64,000 nucleotides of DNA from Schizochytrium sp. TIO01. Lineage: Eukaryota > Sar > Bigyra > Thraustochytrida > Thraustochytriidae. Shown piece by piece: positions 45,074-57,100 of this stretch. Positions within the stretch are counted from its first letter, which is position 1. Each line of letters starts with the position of its first letter. The stretch lies in NCBI GenBank assembly GCA_004764695.1, contig SMSO01000031.1, positions 6,567,261 to 6,631,260 of the forward strand, read 5' to 3'. Position numbers and translations under genes: made by a program. Below the pieces are notes generated by a model. The model had not been told where the DNA came from, ran no database searches, and saw only the letters and a program-made list of their open reading frames with translations.

Positions 45074-46104
45074 GACTTGTTCTGCCATAATTTCACATAT
45101 GCCACGATCTCAAAGATCGATTTATTTATCAATCATCAAACCTTCTACGACTCGTTCCTCATTTCTAGTGCGTACCTAGCAGCAATGATGAATTCAATTC
45201 GTCAACCGCATAGACTACGTTGAGAAATTTCGAGATTGGAGAGTGCGTGCCGTTCTCGGAATGGCGCTATCTTCAGAACCCAATCTCTCGTACGAATTAC
45301 TAAGTGGCATTGCTGAGGTTCTCGTACTCATCATTATCTCGCAATGGTCAGCCCACGAAACAATTGAACACTCTACCAGCACATCTGGAGTGGCACTTGG
45401 TTGAAGCCAAGACGTTTCTGCTGACTGCGATTGACTCCAAGTCCTCATCCCTCAAATCCGAGCTGCTCGCTCTGGAGATCCATCCTCAAAACCTCAAAGA
45501 ACTGGGCGGTAGTTCTTTCATATGATGCCGCTCGAAAAGCACAAGCACAGAGAGGAAAGTTGCATGAGTGACGTGCAGCAAATATCTTGGGACTGCTGAC
45601 TTCAACAACACTGCGAACGCAATCAAAATGATGCACAGTCAGAGAATAGGAGGAAGATTGTGCCAAGGACGAGTCGAAGAACCCAAGCGCAATCAGCAAA
45701 AGCCAAAGCCAACCCTGCATATCTCTGCTGCTCCGATACGCAGTAAATCGATCTCGTGCTCCTGCCAGAGGTCTCTCTTACGCCTTTGGTCTTGAACTGT
45801 ACGATTTCGAGGATGGTTTTGATCATCTCGACCTGTTGCCCTTCCGAGAAATGAACAAAGCGTACGCAGTAGCATAATAAGGGATCCGTCAATTCAGGAT
45901 CAAAGCATGCCAGTCCAAGATCACGTCAGCCAGCAGACTAAACGAAGCGAACGCGTCGGACCTAAGTTGGTCCTAAACCTCGCGTCGCAGCCACGCCGGT
46001 TTGTGCGAAGCTTGCGGCCCATTCGCATTTCGGGATTTTGGCATTACTTCACATCCACTTCAGAAGATGGCGGAATCCTTAAAAGGAAAGTCGAAGTCTC
46101 TGTC

Positions 46105-46132
46105 TCTCCATTCTCCATTCTCCATTCTCCAT
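46105..46132. repeat. (TCTCCAT)4 heptanucleotide repeat
   Basis: Four perfect 7-bp units. Confidence 0.9.
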
Positions 46133-46292
46133 TCTCTACTGTAGCAAAGTGAACAATGGAGCAGAGACAAGTGAAGAATAGGTTTTGAGGGCACTTGCTA
46201 CAGTGAAATCAAGAAAGCTTAATGAACGAAAGTTCAAGAAAACACAAAAGAAACTTTCAGAATAGTGAAAGAAAAAGAAAAACAGAAACTTG

Positions 46293-46340
46293 AAAAGAAA
46301 AGAAAAGAAAAGAAATTGAATTGAATTGAATTGAATTGAA
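46293..46340. repeat. (AAAAG)n then (TTGAA)5 repeat in the 5' leader
   Basis: AAAAG units are followed by five TTGAA units, ending 48 bp before the ATG at 46389. It is probably transcribed as 5' UTR or lies at the promoter. Confidence 0.85.
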
Positions 46341-46388
46341 CAAAGACAATTGAAGCAAACCAGGAACGCGAAGACCGCACTGAGGACC

Positions 46389-47612
46389 ATGCAGCGCCTC
46401 GCCAGGAGCTACGCGCTCGCCGCCGCCGCCGCCAACTACACCTCTGCAGCAGGCGGCCGCGGGGCCTCCCAACCTCTGTGGACGGCCTCCGCCCCGGCGG
46501 CCCGCCGCGGCCTGGCTTCAAGGCCTCCTTCGCCCGCGACTCCACCTCCATCCTCCGCCTCCTCGACTTCCTCGAAATCTTCCTCTTCCTCGCAGACCAA
46601 CGCCTCGTCGGGCTCGGGCCTGCAAATCTCGAGACGCCGCACGGACGCCAAGACGCAGCTGGAGCAGCAGCAAGTCGTGCAACAAATCGCAGCGGCGTCC
46701 TCACAGCAGGCGGCTTCGGCAACATCTGGAGGCCAAAATTTGGGCCTTGGCAGCTCGCATCCTGCGCATTTGCAAGGCCCAGAGCTTGAAATTTCAAACT
46801 TGCAGCAGCAGGTCCACGAGCTTTGGGCTCAAAACAAGGTTAAAGAGGCTCGAGAGGTCGCCGAGGCGGTGAAGCTTACTGTGGAAAGCTTCTATGGAAC
46901 AAATCACCCCGTGTACGCGAGCGTACTCAACAACTTGGCCATTCTGCACAAGCAAGCTGGCGAGTTTGAGGAGGCTGTAAAGACTCTCAGTGAAGCTATT
47001 CGGGTCTACAAGGAGACCGTGGGCGATGAACACATTAGCACAGCCACTGCCATGGGCAATCTCGGCCAGCTGTACAAGACCTTGGCCTTGGGCAGCAAGG
47101 GTGTGGAGAAACACAACTTGCTCACCCATGCCAAGACCTTTTTCACCGAGAGCAAGGATGCTTTGAAAAAGCTCAAGGGCGAAGACTCTCCAGACTACGG
47201 AATGGCGTTGCAAAACTACGGCGCTGTGCTTCGTCTGATTGGCGATAAGGAGAACAGCGCCAAGAACGTCGAGGAGGGCAAAGCGATCATCATCGCTGCT
47301 CTGGAGCCGGACCACCCTCGCGTAGCCACCGCGCGTAACAACATGGGTCTCGAGTACAAGCTTCAAGGCATGTTCGAGAGGGCTGAAGCTGAGTATAAGG
47401 AGGCCCTGCGCATTCGCCAGGAGAAGCTTGGCACTGCTCACAACGAGACCATTATCACTATGCACAACCTTGCCGAGCTCTATGTGGCTTGGGGCCGTGA
47501 GGATCAAGCTAAGGCTTTGCAGCAGCAGGTTCTTGATGAGCTTGGCATCGACGAGGCTGACCTGCAAGATATGGGTGCTGGCGACGGTGCTGCCCCAGCC
47601 TCTCGAGGCTAA
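46389..47612 (+). CDS. TPR protein with mitochondrial presequence (407 aa)
   Basis: Intronless. ATG 46389 (ACCATGCAG) is preferred; the frame is open upstream only from a TTG. The N-terminus MQRLARSYALAAAAANYTS followed by RRGLASR lacks acidic residues and is rich in Arg/Ala/Ser, as in a mitochondrial matrix presequence. A Ser/Gln-rich linker (about 40-120) follows. From about 130 come kinesin-light-chain-type TPRs: HPVYASVLNNLAILHKQAGE, then EHISTATAMGNLGQLYKTLA, a divergent pair, and HPRVATARNNMGLEYKLQG with AEAEYKEALRIRQEKLG. It probably acts as an adaptor or assembly factor in mitochondria. A 257-codon frame antisense to it is a shadow caused by its high GC content. Confidence 0.85.
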   Translation: MQRLARSYALAAAAANYTSAAGGRGASQPLWTASAPAARRGLASRPPSPATPPPSSASSTSSKSSSSSQTNASSGSGLQISRRRTDAKTQLEQQQVVQQIAAASSQQAASATSGGQNLGLGSSHPAHLQGPELEISNLQQQVHELWAQNKVKEAREVAEAVKLTVESFYGTNHPVYASVLNNLAILHKQAGEFEEAVKTLSEAIRVYKETVGDEHISTATAMGNLGQLYKTLALGSKGVEKHNLLTHAKTFFTESKDALKKLKGEDSPDYGMALQNYGAVLRLIGDKENSAKNVEEGKAIIIAALEPDHPRVATARNNMGLEYKLQGMFERAEAEYKEALRIRQEKLGTAHNETIITMHNLAELYVAWGREDQAKALQQQVLDELGIDEADLQDMGAGDGAAPASRG

Positions 47613-48337
47613 GTTCTTCCAAAGCGGAAATCTTACTACGGTTCATTCATTTACTTTCATTCATTGACTCACTCGCTCAACTTTCCCAGCCTCTTCCTTC
47701 CCCTTTTTTCGCACATTTTTTTTCTTTATCGTGGAGCACCCGGCTCATCACCTTGATGTTTTCCACCCCTCTGACCCATCTTCCTATCCAATCTTCAATT
47801 TTCTCGTTTCCTTACCACCTGCATCCAAGCGCCTGCATTTATCTGTTTCGTGATCATGTGTATTTGCAAAAGAACTTAATCAAATATTTTTCCTTTTTCT
47901 TTCTTTTCTTTCCGACGATTGAGATTTGGCACGATAAGACCCTTTCCGAGTACATGAGTAAATGAATGCAGATTCCCTCAAATAGGCTCCACGAGTGATT
48001 CTGAGGAGCGGAGGCCTTTTCTTAACCACGAGTACAGAACCTTTGTGCAGCAGAGGTAGGCGAGTGAGTGCCTGCCTACCTAGCACCTAGGGACCTTCGA
48101 GGAAATAGAAGCGCAAAGATCCAACCTAGAATTGTTTCTATTACATAGGCCTACTAGATAGCACTATGAACTAGTAAGAACATGATTAAAAGTATCTATT
48201 ACATGTTAGGTAGGGGGATAGCAGATTGTCAAATGTGACCGTTGCAGAATATACAGCGACGATTCTACCCTGTATGGTGTTGCGAGTCAATTCATTCTTT
48301 GCAAGTGCTCAAGTTGAGATTCATTTGAAAGCTTGAC
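47613..48337. other. intergenic spacer
   Basis: Pyrimidine-rich 3' flank, then a CTAC/CCTAG island near 48060-48090. No gene seen. Confidence 0.5.
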
Positions 48338-49392
48338 ATGCCAAAGACACAGAACCCGTCGACAGACGAGCACCTGGCTCTCCTTGAGGGCTTGCATGAG
48401 CTCATCCGCCGTGAAAAACCACGCCGCGAGAAAAACCGCAAGGCACGACACCACCGTACCGCGGTTTTGCAACAACATGAGCAAGAGGAGAACTATGATA
48501 AGAATCTTGCGAAGAGAGAAACAGCCTCCGATCTTCATGAGAGCAGTTCAGAGCTGAGGAGACCACGAGCAGTATCAAGTCCACCGAGAGCTCATCAGTT
48601 TAATCAGTCAGATGATGATGAAAATACACAAGTGAGAAAGATAAAAGCAAGAAGAAACCTCTAGGTGTGCCCCGTTCATGCAGAGGGAGTATGGATCTTC
48701 CTATAAAAGCAATCAAGGAGAAAGACCTCGCTGCGCTACAAGACTGGGTTATGGCAATTGGAATACCCTTTGCAGCCCTCAACGACATTCTACCACGCAC
48801 AGGAAGAACTCTTCTTCATGAAACTTGTATGTATGGAGAGAATGAGAAAATGCTGCGCTTGCTTGTTTCATGTCGTGGTATCGATGTCGATAAAGCAACT
48901 ATTTTAGGACGTTGCACACCTCTGATGTTTGCATCGTTGGAAGGACATAACAATCTTGTTCGGGTTCTCATTAATTCAGGCGCCAACGTTCTTTTACGAA
49001 ACACAAAGGGCGAGGCAGCCTTACATCTTGCTTCTGATCCTTTTGTTGCCCAGACTCTACTCAATGCAGGGGCTGATCCGTTCGGTAAAACCTGCGCTGG
49101 GCTCACACCATCTCAATGTGCTGCCATGCGACAAGACGACAAAGTATACGATGTCCTTGAACGACACGTGCAGTCAAGAATGCGTCAAGACATTGCTTTA
49201 CGCAAGGTTGCAGAGACAAGACGTAGGAGTCATGAGCAGCGCTATGAATTAGAGCGTCAAGGTACAATACGCTCAGAGGTCACACGCAAGTATCGCCGGT
49301 GGCGCACTGGCCTGCATCTGGACCAAGTTCAAGCGAGCCAGGGCAAAACTCGCAAGTCTGGTAGGTCGCCGTCAAAGCGCGGATCAAGTTGA
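48338..49392 (+). CDS. ankyrin-repeat protein, frameshifted at 48621-48624
   Basis: A first frame from ATG 48338 codes a charged head (EGLHELIRREKPRREKNRK, ending SDDDEN) and stops at 48664. The second frame, running to 49392, reads upstream through SEKDKSKKKPLGVPRSCRG into the ankyrin part. Its own first ATG is 48691. Adding one A to the AAAA at 48621-48624 fuses both into about 351 residues, which reads smoothly. Ankyrin repeats: TGRTLLHETCMYGENEKMLR, GRCTPLMFASLEGHNNLVRV with LINSGAN, then KGEAALHLASDP and LLNAGADPFG. The C-terminus is basic. Ankyrins mediate protein binding and no enzyme domain is seen. If the frames are truly separate, the ankyrin protein is 233 aa from 48691. Confidence 0.75.
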
Positions 49393-49618
49393 CAAAGTTC
49401 GAAAGATTAGAATTCGTTTCAAAGGCCCAAAGAACAATATGAAAAGGGACGAAAGGAGCAAAAAATCTCGGATTATAGCTGCTAGATTACTACGATGGGT
49501 GTTCACGACGTGGTGGGTCAGCTACAGCCGGTGAATGCGGTTTCCACTTGGCATCTCGCAATGCGATGAAAGAACATGACTAAACGTTGTATACTCTCCG
49601 TGCACTAAGACACATACA

Positions 49619-49846
49619 TTACGAAGAGGCCTCGGTCTGCTCGCTTGGAGTGGCCTCAGAAGAGGAGGACTTGCCCTTCGGGTTGCGGGACTTGACGTTG
49701 TCGTTCCAAGATTGCATTTCCTCGGAGGAGAACGAAGCAGAGTTCTGCTTTTGGTTGTCATACTGCGTCCAAGCGTACATGGCGGCACCTGCAGTGGCCC
49801 ATGCAGCAATGTTCATGGGCTTGAGCTTGAAGAGATCCCGGATCAT
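49619..49846 (-). CDS. small single-pass membrane protein (75 aa)
   Basis: ATG 49846-49844 in good context (CACCATGA). Residues 1-12 are basic/hydrophobic (MIRDLFKLKPM), then one helix (NIAAWATAGAAMYAWTQYD) and a hydrophilic, Ser/Glu/Lys-rich tail. Short, one-helix proteins with a positive N-terminus are common in the mitochondrial inner membrane, but I recognise no family. Codon use and the clean start support a real gene. Confidence 0.6.
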   Translation of the reverse strand: MIRDLFKLKPMNIAAWATAGAAMYAWTQYDNQKQNSASFSSEEMQSWNDNVKSRNPKGKSSSSEATPSEQTEASS

Positions 49847-51136
49847 GGTGAAAAAAACACAAGAATTTAAGCTAGCTACAAGCTATATGCTCCAAACAAG
49901 ATTGCCCCTTTTTCAAAGACAAAGACCTTCTCTCAAGAGCTTCTAAGCAACTTTGCTGCAATCTCTCTCGAACCCTTTTGCGTCTTTTGCGTCCAGAAGC
50001 TCTTTTCGTGAAGCGCTGCCAGGATTAAACCCACCTTAATCCACATGTAGAACTCTGTATGTAGATATTTATGTAGTAAGGTGGTAAATTGTTCCATCTC
50101 CACCTTGTTCTATTTGTTTTGTTCTTTCTTCCCTTGCACTTTCCTCAGAACCCTCATAAATGCCGAAACTAGTTTTCATTCGTCTGAGAACTCAGTTGGG
50201 TGAATTCAAAAGCGCACATCATCAGCATTGGCAGCTACCGTGTGGTCCCTGTGTCGAGAGCCACCCCAGATGAAATACTAGATATTTATGTATGTGTAGA
50301 TGTGTGTAGATGTATTGGGATTTTTAATACATTGAGCGGCCTGGGTTCATCTTTGGTCTTGCTAAGAAATGCAATTCTCGTAGAGCAGAATGGCTTTGCG
50401 GGAGTATTTTGCACGTGCTTATGTTGTATTTGAAGCAAAGCTCGCGTCATAGATTTATAGCGCAGATCCACGAACTCGATGTAATATGATAAAGCACGGA
50501 CATGAGCTGCGTTGATGAAAATCACGTGTGGAAAACCTTCCGATCAGAATCATGCAAAAGAACACTATTCCCCGATGCGACGACTTCGGAAGAGTTTTCA
50601 GAAGTTCATGTGCACAGCCCATGTTCGACCACCACGTGCGACTGCTTGTTTATTAACCACCTCTGCGCAAACCTACTCAATGATACATCCGAGTTGCAAA
50701 CTTTTGAGAGAAAGAGCCGAAGAAAGAGGAACTGCGAAGTGCAAACACATTAGTGCCACGAGGTGACATGTCTTAGGGACATATGGCCTTTTCGATCACC
50801 GGTGACTGAGACAAAGATCGTGAGGTGTGTAGCAGTCAAGATATAGAGACACGGCTTAGAAGTTCATAAGATGATGTCCCTACGTGGTAGTAGGTAGGTT
50901 GTAGGTAGGTACTGTGCTGTGTACTTTTCCAAGTACGCTCTCTTGCTTGTCTCGAAGGATGACAGCTTGATGAGATGGACCTGCAAACCTTATTTGGTCG
51001 AGCTCTGGCAACGCTCTTTAAGAAGTTACGCGATTGAGGAGACTTTGGCAGGTTGACGAACAGCGGAAGTTCGAAAGCTAGGGTTTGACTTGGCGGGCTA
51101 ACAGGTGCACAAGGGGGTGTGAAGACTTACGACAAG
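49847..51136. other. intergenic region
   Basis: Divergent promoter region of the small membrane protein and the LRR-kinase gene. A GTAGGTAGGTT island lies at 50887-50910. The open frames at 50.2-50.8 kb lack domains. Confidence 0.5.
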
Positions 51137-54100
51137 ATGGGGTCTGCCAGAATAAAGCAGGTTATTGCATGCATTCAAGACTATGGGGAGGAGGTAAAGT
51201 AAGTTTGGCATAAGAATGCTCTTGATTTATCAATGACGTGTAACACTAACCTTGCAAATTGATTTGCTGGCATTCGCAGTCTTTCTGGAATTCAAGTCAC
51301 CCACGAGGATGCATCTGCTCTAACCAAGGCCATCGCAGATTCCCGTCGACTTCGCCGTGTCTAGTAAGTTTCAAAGCAACCTCATCTCAACAAAAATGAC
51401 CAAGAGTTATACTAACAGTGGGGGGTTTCCTATATTCAGTTTGGATAATATCCGCATAGCGACTACCGATGTATTCCATCTAGTAAAATCTGTTCAAGAG
51501 AATCCACAGCTTGTTGAATTCCAGTAGGTTTCTAAAGATAGTGCGTTCGTCAAGAAACATTTACGCTAACTATAATGCTCACAGGCTTCGGGGAATAAAT
51601 ATTGATGCTGAATGTGCCAAGGAGCTGCACGAGCTACTTGTTAAATGTCGGAGTCTGAATACTTTACAGTAAGTCTTTCACAAGCCAAATTGCCCGAAAA
51701 TACATCTTCTGGCGCTGCAGGAAGTCTTGCAAAGTTCTAACATTAAATCATAGACTGAAAGACAGCTATCTGGATGTTCCTTATGTGATGCTTCTAGCAC
51801 CAGGCTTAGATGGCTGCCAACAACTACGTGTTCTGGAGTAAGTTATTTCGCTAAGGTTCATATCGTATTCATTGATTAATTAGTCGTACTTACAAATTTC
51901 TCACCTTAGTTTGGGAAACAATCAGCTTGGTGCGGACGGTGCTCTGGGATTTGCTTCTGCTCTGAAGTCTACCTCAAAATTGATTGTGCTTCGGTAAGTT
52001 TGAAGTATTTGCATAAATTTACATGCTTAGTCTAACATAATCTTCGAACGGACAGACTTGGAGATAACGATATTGGTAGCGAAGGCTGTATGGCTCTTGT
52101 GAACGCCCTGTTGGCGATCCCTGGCCTTATTGAGATTGAGTAAGTTTGGTTGACTTTTTTTTCTGGACATTCGAAAAGTGAATCTAACTTGTCTTTGCTT
52201 GGTGTAGTCTTCGAAATAATCAAATAGGCCCTGAAGGTGGCAAAGCACTTGCTACATTGATCAAAACGCCTTTAAGAAATCTCAGGCGCCTTGAGTACGT
52301 TAAATAGAAGTATTGAGTTTGATGCTAAAAGCAATCGTGACTAACACGTCTGCGATAAACAGGCTAAGTGATAACCAAATTGGTCCAAAGTCTGCTATGG
52401 AGATTTTCAAAGGGCTGCAAAACTGCCCCGATCTAAGCTCTCTATTGTACGTTGAATTCAGCATTGTGGATACGCTAAATTATTTAACTATGACTATCAT
52501 ACACTAACAGGGGCTTTTGGAAATATTATTGCAGTATGTCAAATAATAATGTTGGGCAAGACGCAACAGCAACTCTTGCTGTTACGCTCAATCGGTGTCG
52601 TGACTTTTCAAACTTGGAGTAAGTTTTTTTCGCTTTGCTAATTATTCATGATTAGTAGACAAGAAATCTAACATCACTTGAATGTTGTAGCCTAAGCGGA
52701 AATAACATAGGACGCTTGGGAGGCATGGCCATTGCTGTCCCATTGAGATCGTGTGGTAGCTTGTCCTACCTGCGGTAAGTTACTAACGAAAAGAGGTGAG
52801 AGAAACGATATTTCATCACACGAACTAACACTATCATCATTGCAATATTGTTCTTTTCATTTCTAGCCTGGACGATAATAATATCGGCGAAGAGGCTGGC
52901 ATGACTCTTGCACGCGCACTCGGGTCCTGCAAAAAGTTGACTTATATATCGTACGTTGACGTATAGCGCACGCTTCTTGACTTTTTGAGAACTAACTTGT
53001 ATTGACATAAACACAGCCTCCAGAACAACGCAATCGGGCCTGACGCAGCATGTACTCTTGCTGCTTCACTTCGAAACTGTGGGGACTTAACACATCTACT
53101 GTACGTTGCGAGATCAAATAAATCTTTTGGGGCTATCAATCGAAACTAATAAAAGGCAAATGCGAATATGAAGTCTTTCCAACAATAACATAGGAGCTCG
53201 TGGAGCAAAGGCACTCGCAGGCACCTTCAGCAATTTTGATGGTAGGAAACGACGAAAGTAAGTAATCATGCAGAATTGAATCGATTGTTTTCTAACAGGA
53301 TGCTAACTGTCTTCATACGTTGAATATGGTATCAAAAAGGCTTGGGCAAGTTTTGAGAGGATATTGGGGACTACAGGCAATTGTGTAAGTTGAAGACGCC
53401 CAAAGATTTCTTGAAAAAACTTCTATCAGTTTCTGACATCCTCGACGGAAATATAAATTCGATATATATAGACTAAATCAAAACCAGATTGGGCCAGACG
53501 CAAGTACCCAATTTGCGCAAGTTCTGAAAGGACATAAAGACCTTCGCTCTATAGGGTAAGTTAACCTTTAACAACTCCTTCCTTGCTTTCTCGGGAAACT
53601 GTATTTTGGGAAACTAACGAGTAATGGTACGCTGATAGTTTTGGAAATAACAACTGTGGTTCAAAAGCAGCATCTGCATTTGCAGAGGTTATTCAAGGTT
53701 GTGAATACCTATATGCTTTAAAGTAAGTCCTAACCCGGTATGAATCCGTCAGAAACGCGGTATTCTGTTCTAGTATGCTAACTCAATCGAAAACATCAAT
53801 GCAATCAAATCATACAGTCTTGAAGACAATAACCTTCCCGCAGGGAGCAGTCAAATGATAGCTCGCGCTTTGAATGTATCCACTTGTCTAGAGGTTTTGC
53901 AGTAAGTTCTTCGTCAAGTTTCAATAATTAGAAACAGTTTATGTAATTGAACTTTTACTCACTCGCTCATTGCTTACCTTTTGAGCTTCAGTTTTGGAGG
54001 CAATGATTTGGGAGTGAACGCAGGACCAGCCCTCGCCAACTCTCTTCGCAGCTGTACAAAGTTGACCCAAGTCTCGTAAGTTCAACACAGCTTGCTACAA

Positions 54101-57100
54101 GGTTGCCACGCTAAAATACTAACTGTCCTAGGATAAATATAGCATTCAAAACACCAACATTGGAGCCCCAACGGCAATAGCTCTTGCCGAGATACTTAGA
54201 AACTGTTGCACCTCGTCAAAGCTAGAGTAAGTTAGTATAAGGTTAACGATTACGCGTTTTTCGAAAGAAATAATGCTGACATATACTTGCGTACATAGTC
54301 TGAGAGGCAACGACTTTACTCCAGAGGCGATTCAGATATTACAAAATATTGTTGAGGAGTCACAAACGAAAGTCAACCTTGTGTAAGTTTTTCTGTCAAG
54401 AGCGTGTAATTCGAAAAGTAAACTGACCTAGTAATCTTACTTTCATGATCTTTTCAGCCTGAATGATGAAGAGAAAGATGAAGGCAACCAAGAGCGGCTT
54501 ACAAGTGGCAATGATAATGATGATGATGGTGATAGTCAATCAGGTCACCAGCTGCTCGAACTTGCCTCTTCTGTATCAGAAAACCTCGATGCGCGATCTG
54601 ATGTTCTTGAGGATGATGTTCTCAGCGGAGGACTAAGCGAACCTCAAAGCTTCCATGGAGACTGTGATCGGGGTATTTGCATACTTGATAGACTTTCCTC
54701 CGATATTGCCTTATTTAGAGTAAAGCAGACCATATCTCATCTCAACGAGGACATTGCTTTACTTCGCGAGTCCATGTCCGACGACTTATCTGCTGCAATT
54801 CGAATGCTGCAAGCAAGAAGTGCCGACAAACGATGGATTCTACAAAAGATGAATGAATTCGAAGATTTTCAAACTCAACTTCGAGGAAGCAACAAGATTA
54901 ACCAAACATCACGCTCCATCAGAGATCGCGATGCAGCTCGCAAAATTTTGAATGACGATCTTTGCAAATATGTTGCAAAAACACCACAGTATGAAGCTGG
55001 TACCACATCCCTACAAACTTTTCTGCAGCGTCTAAGATCTCGTCTTGAGGAGCTAGGGTTGGATGAGAACGATAAGATGGAATCTGAGATGCTCGATGCC
55101 GACCTCAACAGTATAGTAGAGACAGCACAACAGAATGTCCATGCGACCTTGCATGGGCCGGTCGCAACTTGGATATCAGGCCACGACGTTGACGTTTGGA
55201 CGGGTCGCAAGAAGCAGGCCTTGCAAACCTTGTCCTCACGTGTCCAAGACCTTGGCTACGGTGATCCCTTTTCAATGCTAGTTCTGGCAAGATCAACTTT
55301 CACGCAAGGCCTTGACACAGAACTGCACAAGCTTCAAGAGGTTCTTGAAGGTGAGTGTCGTGTTTTGCGTCGCCAAGCTGGTGATAAAGAACCCACAAAG
55401 AGTGTCCATCACTCACTGAGAGTGCTAGAGCAAGCTCTAACTCAGGCCTTCGATGCATGTAACTCCAAGACGGGTCTCGAGCAGAACAAAGGCACTATCG
55501 AAGAGCTCCATCGATTCATTTTCACCGGAATGCAGCATCCCGATTGTACAACGCTCGAAATGACCATCGAAAAGTTGGGGCAATATCGAGATTGTACCGA
55601 AGATCTTCGACATTTTCAAAGCCGGCTAGCACGGCCTAAACCAGGTGCTAACCGACAAGACATCGAGAATGAGATTCAAATGTGTCAGAACATTATTGCA
55701 GGGACAGATGCTCGTCTGCTGGGGGAGACAATTCGGTATGAGCGTTCTATGTTACTCCGTTTTGCTGGAGATCACTATCCAGAGTTATTGCATGACGAAA
55801 CTTGGCAAACAAAAATCGGTATTACAAGCCCTGAGTATTTGGGTATTTCAAAGTGTGGACTGTGGCTCAGTGAGGCGCGCATCGCAGATTTTGAAGTCAT
55901 ACAACAGTTATCTCTGCACGAGGGTCGCTATGTTGCACTAGTGCGTGATGTGGATGGTCAAGAGATTGTCTTGAAACGCTTTTCACTTGCCGATCCCAAG
56001 ATGACAGCTCAGTTCATCCGCCAAGCTGAGGCACTATCACGAATTCACTCCAACCATGTCATTCAAATCGCAGGTATCTTTGTGGACACAAGTGTTGACG
56101 GCATAACATTTGGTTGCGTTCTAATGCCTTACTATAGACGCGGAGATTTATCGAGATGGCTCGCTGATAATCTGCACGCAAATGATGAAACGCGAAAGCG
56201 TCTTGCCATTGGTATTCTTAATGGAGTTAGGGAAGTGCATCAGCATGGTCATGTTCACTGTGATATCAAGCCCGCGAACGTCTTCCTCTCTGAAAATCTG
56301 ACTCCTGTTTTGGGCGACTTTGACGGTGTTCAGGAAGTGGACCGTACAATATCACGCAATCTACAAGGCACCCCACGATACCTAGCGCCTGAATTGATGC
56401 AGGAAGGCTCCAGACACACCACACCTATGGTAGACATGTATTCCATTGGCGTACTGCTAGAGGACCTGTTCCCGAATCCTAGTGAGGCCACCGTTGATCT
56501 GATTACATCATTAAAACAACCAGAACCATCGCAACGCCCATCCGCAGACGAGGCACTTAGTCACCGCGCCTTCAACACTGCATCGGTTCCTAGCAAGACA
56601 TGCATTTTATGTCTTGATGACGATGCTTCTGCGCTCTCTGGAGTAAGTTGTGGCAATGGTCATTTTGTTTGTGAAGATTGCCTCTCCAGAGCTGTCCAAT
56701 CAGCCACAGAACTACAGTCTTCAGTGCACGTTTCTGACAATGGTGCTATGGAATGCTCCGTGGAAGGCTGTGGATCTTCATTTCATGGGACTGATATTGC
56801 CCAACACGTCTCATCAGACATCTTCGAGGCCCTGATTGTAATCGTACGAGAGCGAGCAGCAAGGAAGGGCAGAAAAGATTGTAGAAGAACGAATGCAAGC
56901 AATGATGCTTCTTGACAGTCTCACCAGGGACGCAGAGCGTCATCTGAAGTTCATTCGAGATCGAATTCTTTCAACTTGTTGTCCGCACTGCCATGCGGTA
57001 TTTAGCGACTTCGAAGGTTGCTGCGCACTGAAATGTAGTAACAGTGAATGCAAGTATTACTTTTGTGCATGGTGTTTGGATTATCCGACAACAAGTACTC

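Larger units (their letters stand above)
44839..46388. other. intergenic region between divergent genes
   Basis: The 1.5-kb divergent promoter region of the methyltransferase and mitochondrial TPR genes. It holds (GTT)n at 45048-45073, a heptanucleotide repeat at 46105-46132 and a purine-rich/TTGAA repeat just before the next ATG. Open frames here lack domains. Confidence 0.55.

Noticed and set aside
46794-47567. 257-codon open frame antisense to the mitochondrial TPR gene
   Set aside because: It is a shadow of a clear TPR protein on the other strand.
19120-56869. Programmed +1 ribosomal frameshifting in several genes
   Set aside because: There is no shared slippery site or stop-codon context, and the ankyrin gene needs the opposite shift. 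Homopolymer sequence errors explain all cases.
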